NCBI GenBank assembly: GCA_023433835.1
Contig: JAEYTW010000734.1
Coordinates: forward strand, 1 to 22,255
DNA: 22,255 nucleotides
Origin: Pseudomonadota bacterium
GTDB lineage: Bacteria; Pseudomonadota; Alphaproteobacteria; Ferrovibrionales; Ferrovibrionaceae
Reading direction: 5' to 3'
Shown here: piece by piece, positions 1-5,629 of the stretch
Numbering within the stretch: position 1 is the stretch's first letter
How the letters are laid out: the number at the start of each line of letters is the position of its first letter
Made by a program: the position numbers and the translations under genes
The notes under the pieces: generated by a model
What the model saw: only the letters and a program-made list of their open reading frames with translations
Database searches by the model: none
Told to the model about the DNA's origin: nothing

Positions 1-1
1 G

Positions 2-178
2 GGCCGCGAGGTCTGGATGCTGCTGCCGGCCACGCCGCATTGGCGTTGGGGCCGGCAGGGCCAGGATACCGCGCTCTATCCGAGTTTCCGGCTGTTCCGC
101 CAGGAACGCTCGACCGAGTGGACCGGCGCGGTGCAGTTCGTGACCGAGGAGATGTCGCGGCGCTACGGCCTGGGCTGA
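2..178 (+). CDS. C-terminal end of a TPR/glycosyltransferase-like protein (partial)
   Basis: An open frame enters from the left edge and ends at TGA 176-178, giving 58 residues. The text reads VWMLLPATPHWRWGR, then a short acidic stretch, then YPSFRLFRQ and a closing helix (TGAVQFVTEEMSRRYG). The pattern of a hydrophobic strand followed by a PxWRW motif, a YPS-x-RLFRQ segment and a final helix resembles the C-terminus of bacterial tetratricopeptide-repeat proteins with a glycosyltransferase-9-like domain. This is recognition of a short motif pattern only; no catalytic part is visible. Its 3' end overlaps the convergent hydrolase gene by 16 bp. The frame is well supported by its codon pattern; the family is a moderate guess. 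Confidence 0.5.
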   Translation, partial: GREVWMLLPATPHWRWGRQGQDTALYPSFRLFRQERSTEWTGAVQFVTEEMSRRYGLG

Positions 179-891
179 TCGCCGGCGAAGCCCTCGCACA
201 GCCGGGCGACGTCGAACGGCCGGGTCAGCATCAGCGCGTGCCGGGTATCGATCTCGACCACCCGGCCGCGCGGCAGCCGGGCGGCCCGGTCGCGCGACGC
301 CTCGAACATGCCCAGCGGATTGGCGGTGCAATAGACGTAGAGCATCGGCAGATGGCTCAACTCGGCCCGCGCCGCCAGCGGCTCGGTGAACGGTGCCAGC
401 GGCACGCCGCCCAGTTTGCGTTCCAGCACCGCCCGGGCCGGGTCGTCATCGTCGCAGAACTTGGCCATCGGCAGGAAGAACGGCACCAGCCAACCGTTTC
501 CCCGCTCGTCGGCAAGGCGTCGCGCCGGCGCCTCGATGTCCCGTCCGGCGAGGTCGAGCGCGCATTCGCCGTCATGGGGGAGCAGCGCGTCGAGATGGAT
601 CAGGCCCCCGATCCGCTCGCCGATCGCATGGGCCACGCCGGTCGTCACCATGCCGCCGTAGCTGTGCCCGACCAGGATCACGTCGGTCAGATCCTCGGCC
701 AGGATCAGGTTGACGATGTCGGCGACATGCGTCGACAGCGTGGTCTGCGGCCCGCCGATATGCTCGCGGTCGGCGCAGCCAGACAGCGACGGGCGATAGA
801 CGGCATGGCCGCGGGCGGCGAGCAGCCCGGCGACCGGCTTCCAGGCCCAGCCGCCGAAGAATGCGCCGTGAACGGCAACGAAGGTCGCCAT
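163..891 (-). CDS. Alpha/beta hydrolase (esterase-like), 242 aa
   Basis: The protein opens with a strand and oxyanion-type segment (VAVHGAFFGGWAW, residues 5-17), has the nucleophile elbow GHSYGG with Ser77, and has a late catalytic-type His218 in IDTRHALM. This is the layout of small cytosolic alpha/beta hydrolases of the EstC/salicylate-binding-protein-2-like type. The usual acid position, in the strand-turn YVYCTANP (185-192), shows no Asp, so the acid may lie elsewhere or the triad may be atypical. There is no signal peptide. The ATG at 889-891 is chosen because a strong AGGAGGAG-type ribosome site precedes it; upstream in-frame text is low quality. It is divergent from the sigma factor at 1033 (141-bp gap) and convergent with the gene to its left. 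The substrate cannot be told. Confidence 0.85.
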   Translation of the reverse strand: MATFVAVHGAFFGGWAWKPVAGLLAARGHAVYRPSLSGCADREHIGGPQTTLSTHVADIVNLILAEDLTDVILVGHSYGGMVTTGVAHAIGERIGGLIHLDALLPHDGECALDLAGRDIEAPARRLADERGNGWLVPFFLPMAKFCDDDDPARAVLERKLGGVPLAPFTEPLAARAELSHLPMLYVYCTANPLGMFEASRDRAARLPRGRVVEIDTRHALMLTRPFDVARLCEGFAGDQPRP

Positions 892-1032
892 GATCTTCTC
901 CTCCTCATCGATGGGATCGCGGAGGGGAGAGGGCGGGCGCGGCGGACCGGATTCGCCGGGATTTTTTTGCGGGCGCGCGAATCCTCGCCGCGTGCCGCCG
1001 CCTCCAAGGTATGGAACAAGGTGGAGGAAGCC
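892..1032. promoter_or_regulatory. Divergent intergenic region between hydrolase and sigma factor
   Basis: This 141-bp gap separates two divergently transcribed genes and must hold both start signals. Ribosome sites are visible at each end (AGGAGGAG on the minus strand just outside 891; GGAGGAAG on the plus strand just before 1033). A T7 run sits near 962-968. I cannot identify convincing -35/-10 hexamers for either direction. Whether the sigma factor regulates the hydrolase is open. Confidence 0.35.
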
Positions 1033-1545
1033 ATGGCGGCTGCGCAAATTCCCGACGGTATTTTCGAGGCGGCCTGCCGTGGCGAGCAGGCCGCGCTGGT
1101 CCGGCTGATCGAAATCGCCCAGCCCGATATCCGGCGCTACGCCCGCGTTGCTTGCCGCAGTTCGGCCGATGCCGAGGATGCGGCGCAGGAAGCGCTGTGG
1201 CTGTTGTTTCGCCGGGTCGGCACCATCCGCTCGCTGGCGGCGATCTCGGGTTGGCTGTTCACCGTGGTGCGGCGCGAATGCCTGCGGCTGGCGCGGCGAA
1301 CCGGGTTGCCGGTGCCGGCCGATGTCGACGAGGCGGTGTTCGACCGGCCCGACATCGAACTGCGCCTCGACATCGCCGCGGCGATCGAGGCCTTGCCGGC
1401 GCATTATCGCGAGGTCGCACTGCTGCGCGACGTCCGGGAGTTGACCATCGACGAGATCGCGGCCGCCACGGCCTCGACCCGCCAGGCGGTCAAGGCGCGG
1501 CTGCATCGTGCCCGCCTGATGATGCGCGAATATCTGACTGCCTGA
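1033..1545 (+). CDS. ECF-type RNA polymerase sigma-70 factor, 170 aa
   Basis: A two-domain sigma factor. Region 2 spans roughly residues 18-90 and contains the core-binding signature DAEDAAQEALWLLFRR (46-61), followed by ISGWLFTVVRRECLRLARR, typical of ECF region 2.3-2.4. Region 4 spans about 115-168, with LPAHYREVALLRDVRELTIDEIA and the recognition helix STRQAVKARLHRAR. A short linker joins them. At 170 aa it is a normal length for an ECF sigma factor. The ATG at 1033 is chosen because GGAGGAAG lies just upstream; a GTG four codons earlier (1021) is possible but overlaps that site. No anti-sigma gene is adjacent within the window. Its stop lies only 11 bp from the stop of the convergent DUF2169 gene, with no terminator between. 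The ECF subgroup is not assigned. Confidence 0.88.
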   Translation: MAAAQIPDGIFEAACRGEQAALVRLIEIAQPDIRRYARVACRSSADAEDAAQEALWLLFRRVGTIRSLAAISGWLFTVVRRECLRLARRTGLPVPADVDEAVFDRPDIELRLDIAAAIEALPAHYREVALLRDVRELTIDEIAAATASTRQAVKARLHRARLMMREYLTA

Positions 1546-1556
1546 TTCCGCCGGGC

Positions 1557-4265
1557 TCAGCCGGCGGCGGGGAAGTTCGGTCCCGCCAGCCTGGTCAGGT
1601 CGATCAGCGCGCCGTCCAGGGCGGCATGGTCGAGGATCGTGTCGGTCAGGTCGGCACCGTAGAGGCTGGTATGCGCCAGGCTCGCATAGGTGCAGTCGGC
1701 CCGGATCAGGCTGGCCCCGGCGAGGTCGGCGCCGGTCAGGTCGGCGTGGAACAGGTCGGCCCGCATGAACGAGGCGTTGGCGACCAGGGCCGAGGCGAAA
1801 TGGGCCTGGCGCAGGTCGGCCCGGATGAACATGGCCGCCGAGAGATTGGCGGCCACCCAGGTGGTGTTGGGCAGGCTGGCCCCGATCAGGCAGGCGGCGG
1901 GCATCCGGGCGCGATCGAAGCAGGAGCGGGCGAGGTCGATGTCGCCCGCGGTCGACAGGCGTTCGATGCGGGCATGGCTGAAATCGGCATCGTGCATGCG
2001 GGTATCGACCAGGGTGCAGCGGGTCATCGCCGCGGCGACGAAGCGGGCCTGGTCGGCACGGCAGTTCATCAGCACGACCTTTTCCAGTACGGCTTCGTCG
2101 AACGTGGCCTGATCGAGGATGGTTTCAAGGAAGGTGACGTCGGTCATCTCGACCCCGGCGAAGACCGCCTGGGTCAGGATCGCATCGGCGATCGTGGCCT
2201 CCGTCACGCGGGCACCGCTGAAATCGGTATGCTGGCCGTTGGCGGCGCTGAATTGGGTGCGCTCGAGGATCGCCCCGGCCAGCCGGGTGCGGTTGAGGCT
2301 GGTGCGGCCGAGATTGGCGTCGGTCAGGTCGGCGCCGGCGAGGCTGGCATCGTCGAGGATCGCCCCCGCGAAGCAGGCCCGCGCCAGCAAGGCGGCGTCG
2401 AAGCGCGTGCCTTCCAGCCGGCAATCGGTGAAATCGGCCTCGGTCAGGTCGCGGCCGCCGAGATCCATGCCGGAGAGGTCGAGGCCGGCATAGTCGCCGC
2501 GGCCCAGGTCCGCCCCGGCGTTCAGCGCGGCTTGCAGCCCGGCTGTACGCCGGGCGCCGTCGGTCCGCGGCGGCAGGGCCGAAGCCGGCATCATATGGCC
2601 GATCCGGCTGCGCATGCGGGTGTGCAGCGCCGATATGTCGGCTACCGCCTGATCGATGAAGCCGAGATGATCGCCCGGTTTGGCCGCCAGGATACGGCCG
2701 CGCATTTCCGCCGGTGCCGCGCCGGCGATCCGCTCGACCTCGGCGTCCGCGGCGGCGATCACGGCTTGAGGCGTCTTCGGCGTGTTGGCGGCGGCCTGGG
2801 CCAGCAACTGGTCGTAGTCGAGCCCGGCCTTGGTCGCCAGGGCCCGCCCGCGGGCATGCGCCTCGTCGCGGGTGCTGAAGCCGATGTCGCGCGCCAGCAT
2901 GAAGACACGGTCGATCTGCGGCCGCAGGTCGCCGGCGTTCTTAGCGGCCGGGGCCGCGGCCTTGAGCGCATCGAGTTCGGCGCGCAGCGTCTTGATCAGC
3001 GGCGGCGGGTCATAATCGTCGGCGGCCTTTCTCATGCCGGCCAGCACCTCCGGCGGGACCGACGCCTGCAGCTTCGCCTCTGCCTCGTCGATCAGCGCCT
3101 GCAGCCGCGGCGGCAGGGCAGGGTCGACCGGGCGCGCCACCTTCATCCACGCGGCCTTCTCATGCGCCGGTTCCTGCCAGCCCTCCGGCGAGAGCGCGAC
3201 ATGATCGAGCCCGAGCTTGAAGCCGTCATCGGGGTCGAGGCGGCGTGCCAGATCGGCAGCGTAGTAGTCGAGCGGCCGCAACGGCTGCTCCTGCCATTCG
3301 AAGCCGGCCAGCATCAGGTCGATTTCGGGGTGATCGAAGGCCGATACCCAGAGATTTGTCCGATGGATCAGCACGCCGAGCGCGACTTCCGGAAACAGCA
3401 CCAGTGTCTCGGCATGCAGCGCCAGTTCTTCCAGGGCCCACTCGTGCTGCTGGTGGTGGCGGATGAACAGCCGCGGCCGCACGCCGGGCAATTGCGTGCT
3501 CTGAACCGCCAGTTCGGGGTGCATGTTCTCGACGATGACGGTCTCGGTGCCGCCGAAGAACCCGTCGATCTGCTGATCCGGGGGCGCAACCTGGAACAGG
3601 TCCAGCCTGGCATCGGCCGCCAGGCCGGGCGCATGGTTCTCGGCCCAGTAGCGGTCATAGGTGCCCGCGTGACGCTGGCGATCGGGCAGCGTGATGTCGC
3701 GCGGACCGAAGCCGGCCGGTGGCACGATGTCCGTCGGCAGGCCCATGACTTCGCGCGGATATTCCACGCAGGGCAGCGGATAGCGGCCGTCGGCGGTGAA
3801 GGTATCCTCGCGCCAGAACCCGATGCCGGTGGGGTTGTCGGGATATTGCGGCCCGCCGAAGGCCAGCCGCCAGTCGTCGAGCGGCATCGCGGTGAAGGGC
3901 TCCGGCGGCGTGGCGAAGGACCGGTTGTCCGGCGCCCGGCGCCATTCGCGCCGCCCCGTCAGGCGCAGCGACTTGTCGATCGGCCCCACCGCGAGGCGGG
4001 CGCCGTGCTGCAGAACCGGGACCGTGCCCGGGGCATGATAGTTGCCAAACGCCACGACTTCGGCGCGTGCCTTGGGTTCGCCGGTGTCGAGCGGCCGATC
4101 GCGCAGGATCGGGGTGATGGCTTCCCACATGTCGCCTTCCTGCACCAGCTCGCGCGGGCGGGCGAAGGGAAAGGCCGTGACCAGCCCAAGCGACAGCAAG
4201 GTGCGCCCACCCCACAGCAGCGAGCGCTTGATCAGGCCCAGCCGCTGTGGCTTGTAAATCCGCAT
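1557..4265 (-). CDS. DUF2169 adaptor fused to pentapeptide repeats, cassette 1 (902 aa)
   Basis: Residues 1-~325 match the DUF2169 pattern: WGGRTLLSLGLVTAFP near 18, GRYPLPCVEYP (160-170), PAGFGPRD, GTYDRYWAENHAPGLAAD (201-218), LPGVRPRLF (259-267) and AFDHPEIDLML. Residues ~370-570 form an Ala-rich helical linker. Residues ~591-890 are pentapeptide repeats of the A(D/N)LxxA type, predicted to form a right-handed beta-helix. DUF2169 proteins are known as type VI secretion adaptors or chaperones that help load cargo onto PAAR tips; the fused beta-helix is of unknown role. The ATG overlaps the stop of the upstream gene as TGATG, so translation is probably coupled. It is the last gene of the leftward array. 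No signal peptide or membrane segment is seen. Confidence 0.9.
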   Translation of the reverse strand: MRIYKPQRLGLIKRSLLWGGRTLLSLGLVTAFPFARPRELVQEGDMWEAITPILRDRPLDTGEPKARAEVVAFGNYHAPGTVPVLQHGARLAVGPIDKSLRLTGRREWRRAPDNRSFATPPEPFTAMPLDDWRLAFGGPQYPDNPTGIGFWREDTFTADGRYPLPCVEYPREVMGLPTDIVPPAGFGPRDITLPDRQRHAGTYDRYWAENHAPGLAADARLDLFQVAPPDQQIDGFFGGTETVIVENMHPELAVQSTQLPGVRPRLFIRHHQQHEWALEELALHAETLVLFPEVALGVLIHRTNLWVSAFDHPEIDLMLAGFEWQEQPLRPLDYYAADLARRLDPDDGFKLGLDHVALSPEGWQEPAHEKAAWMKVARPVDPALPPRLQALIDEAEAKLQASVPPEVLAGMRKAADDYDPPPLIKTLRAELDALKAAAPAAKNAGDLRPQIDRVFMLARDIGFSTRDEAHARGRALATKAGLDYDQLLAQAAANTPKTPQAVIAAADAEVERIAGAAPAEMRGRILAAKPGDHLGFIDQAVADISALHTRMRSRIGHMMPASALPPRTDGARRTAGLQAALNAGADLGRGDYAGLDLSGMDLGGRDLTEADFTDCRLEGTRFDAALLARACFAGAILDDASLAGADLTDANLGRTSLNRTRLAGAILERTQFSAANGQHTDFSGARVTEATIADAILTQAVFAGVEMTDVTFLETILDQATFDEAVLEKVVLMNCRADQARFVAAAMTRCTLVDTRMHDADFSHARIERLSTAGDIDLARSCFDRARMPAACLIGASLPNTTWVAANLSAAMFIRADLRQAHFASALVANASFMRADLFHADLTGADLAGASLIRADCTYASLAHTSLYGADLTDTILDHAALDGALIDLTRLAGPNFPAAG

Positions 4266-4684
4266 CAGCTGGTGACCGAGATGCGGTCTTGCTCGAACTG
4301 GACGGCACGCAATGCCAGCGAGGTGACGTCGCGCTTCAGATCGGCCTTGCTTTGATTGACCTCGGCCAGCGCCGATTTCGTCGCGGCCAGCGCGTCGTCG
4401 GTTTCCGCGGTGCTCTGCTCGCTGCCGACCCCGGTATACTTGAACTTTCCAGCCGAATATTCCGCGGAAAAGCTGAGCGAACCGGTAAGGGCCAGCATGA
4501 GCGGCGTGTTCTGGGTGACCTTGGCGCCGAGCAGCGTCGCGTCCAGCGCCAAGGTCAACCCCTCGGTCAGCGTGTTGCTGTCGGTATTGGCGGTAATGCT
4601 GCCGCCGACATAGAGGCGGGCCGACGATTTCGTGTAGAACGTCATCGAATTCGTCGGGACGTTGAATTGATAGGTCGTGCTCAT
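4265..4684 (-). CDS. Cassette protein A1, unknown function (139 aa)
   Basis: Not a family I can name. The N-terminus has MTFYTKSSA (residues 14-22), shared as MTFYTKSTA by A2 and as MTAYNESSF by A3 and A4. The front two thirds look beta-rich (LTLALDATLLGAKVTQ, LMLALTGSLSFSAEYSAGKFKYTG). The tail from about residue 90 is helical (TDDALAATKSALAEVNQSKADLKRDV) and ends in a short strand-like ISVTS. There is no signal peptide, cysteine or enzyme motif. It sits directly before a DUF2169-pentapeptide gene (TGATG) and overlaps the preceding B gene by four bases (ATGA), so it is surely co-translated. It occupies the same slot as A2, A3 and A4. Confidence 0.85.
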   Translation of the reverse strand: MSTTYQFNVPTNSMTFYTKSSARLYVGGSITANTDSNTLTEGLTLALDATLLGAKVTQNTPLMLALTGSLSFSAEYSAGKFKYTGVGSEQSTAETDDALAATKSALAEVNQSKADLKRDVTSLALRAVQFEQDRISVTS

Positions 4685-5106
4685 AGGTAGGTCAGCACCG
4701 AGACGTTCTGGACGCGCGCTTTCGACCGCGAAAACATGTTCAGCGAGGATTCCACGACGGTGGTGCGTTCCTCGACCTGCAGCAATATCTCCTTGGCCTC
4801 GGTCAGCAGCGCTTCGGCATGGGCCAGCCGTGCCTTGGCCTTGGCCTGGGCACCGAAATAGGAAATGCCGTTGAACATCTCGAATTTCGGTCCGGTCTCT
4901 GCGGCGAAAGACGCGGCAAGCTTGCCCTCGATCTTCAGACCGGCAAGCGAGGTGGTCAGATCGATCGTGCCGAGCGAGATCTTCATGTCGCCCGCGACCT
5001 TGAACTCGAAGGATTCAATGCCGGTGCCGGCCTTGATGATCCCCTCGGCCTCGATGGCGACGTAACTCTTTTCGCGGTTGATCGTGATCGTCGAGGAATC
5101 AGCCAT
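4681..5106 (-). CDS. Cassette protein B1, unknown function (141 aa)
   Basis: No named family recognised. It opens with ITINREKSYVAIEAEG, matching the ITINRNSNFHSI start of B2 and more loosely the starts of B3 and B4. A central beta-rich part carries TSLAGLKIEGKL (about residues 52-63), which resembles TTLAGVKMEVKL of B2 and also ATLAGVTLN of A3 and A4. The back half is helical and Ala/Glu-rich (AQAKAKARLAHAEALLTEAKEILLQ, written here only as a description of the coiled-coil-like tail from about residue 86), closing with a strand-like VSVLTYL. A GAGGATG-type ribosome site precedes the ATG. It lies 3 bp after C1 and overlaps A1 by 4 bp. Confidence 0.85.
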   Translation of the reverse strand: MADSSTITINREKSYVAIEAEGIIKAGTGIESFEFKVAGDMKISLGTIDLTTSLAGLKIEGKLAASFAAETGPKFEMFNGISYFGAQAKAKARLAHAEALLTEAKEILLQVEERTTVVESSLNMFSRSKARVQNVSVLTYL

Positions 5107-5109
5107 CGT

Positions 5110-5610
5110 TCACATCCTCACCGCTTGCGTCACATGGGCCTTGAAGGCGGCCGACGAAATCGCGCTTTTCAGTTTCTCGGCCTGGGTCAGTGCCGTTTTG
5201 GCCTCTGCCATCGTCTTGCGGACCTCGGCGTCGCTCAGCCTGATCCTGGTGATGGAGTTGAGATAGGCCTTGTTGCTGGTGACCTCGATCTTGACCGAAT
5301 CATAGGCGATCTTGGCCCCGGGCAGGATCTCGACGGTGGCGACCGCCGGTGTCGTTGCCGTCACGTTCAAACCGACGGGCAGAAACGTGCCGCTCGAGAT
5401 TTCGCCGTAACCCTTGATGCTGCCCGCCAGCTGCATTGTCGCGGTTGCCGCCGCGAAGAAATTGGTCATCAGCTTGGGCGTCGGCGAACTGGTGATCGTG
5501 CCGCTGGCCACGACCCAGTATTCGAACCCCAGCGGGTCGGTGATATTGGCGGCGACGCCGATCTGATCGCCGCTGCTGTTGACGATCTGGCCTGTGTCGA
5601 CGTCCACCAT
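5110..5610 (-). CDS. Cassette protein C1, unknown function (166 aa)
   Basis: First gene of cassette 1 in transcription order. No named family is recognised. The N-terminal ~30 residues (DTGQIVNSSGDQIGVAAN) precede a WVVASGTI segment comparable to WWLISTQSA of C2 and FWAIATAQS of C4. The middle is beta-rich (FLPVGLNVTATTPAVATVEI, then PGAKIAYDSVKIEVTSNKAYLN), nearly in register with C2 STPLVAGIKIGPG-x-NIEYDQVK and with C4 ATPAVATIDVIPGSSIEID. The tail from about residue 120 is helical. A clear AGGAGA ribosome site lies upstream of the ATG. The gene starts 19 bp after the DUF2169 gene of cassette 2 ends, so it is probably in one transcript with it. Confidence 0.85.
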   Translation of the reverse strand: MVDVDTGQIVNSSGDQIGVAANITDPLGFEYWVVASGTITSSPTPKLMTNFFAAATATMQLAGSIKGYGEISSGTFLPVGLNVTATTPAVATVEILPGAKIAYDSVKIEVTSNKAYLNSITRIRLSDAEVRKTMAEAKTALTQAEKLKSAISSAAFKAHVTQAVRM

Positions 5611-5629
5611 CGGGCAATCTCCTCAACGA

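Larger units (their letters stand above)
1557..5610 (-). repeat. Cassette 1 (C1-B1-A1-DUF2169)
   Basis: A 4054-bp unit with gene order C, B, A, DUF2169-pentapeptide. Spacings are 3 bp, a 4-bp overlap and a 1-bp overlap. Same subtype as cassette 2. Confidence 0.85.

Noticed and set aside
940..970. T7 run with a weak CGGCG/CGCCG hairpin on the plus strand
   Set aside because: No plus-strand gene ends before it, so it is unlikely to be a terminator; the stem is only 5 bp.
40..1032. Upstream extension of the sigma factor frame to position 40
   Set aside because: The extra text is Arg/Pro/Gly-rich and lies antisense to the hydrolase gene. The ATG at 1033 has a good ribosome site and gives a normal-length ECF sigma factor.
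892..1506. Upstream extension of the hydrolase frame on the minus strand
   Set aside because: It is antisense to the sigma factor. The ATG at 891 follows a strong ribosome site and starts directly with the first strand of the hydrolase fold.
1011..4355. Very long plus-strand open frame opposite the cassette 1 DUF2169 gene, with repeated Val-Gly-Ala-Glu text
   Set aside because: It is the antisense shadow of pentapeptide repeats in GC-rich DNA: the periodic real gene forces a periodic open complement. The same happens at 5579-8710, 12130-14274 and 15562-18930. None has a ribosome site, and the minus-strand proteins match known families.
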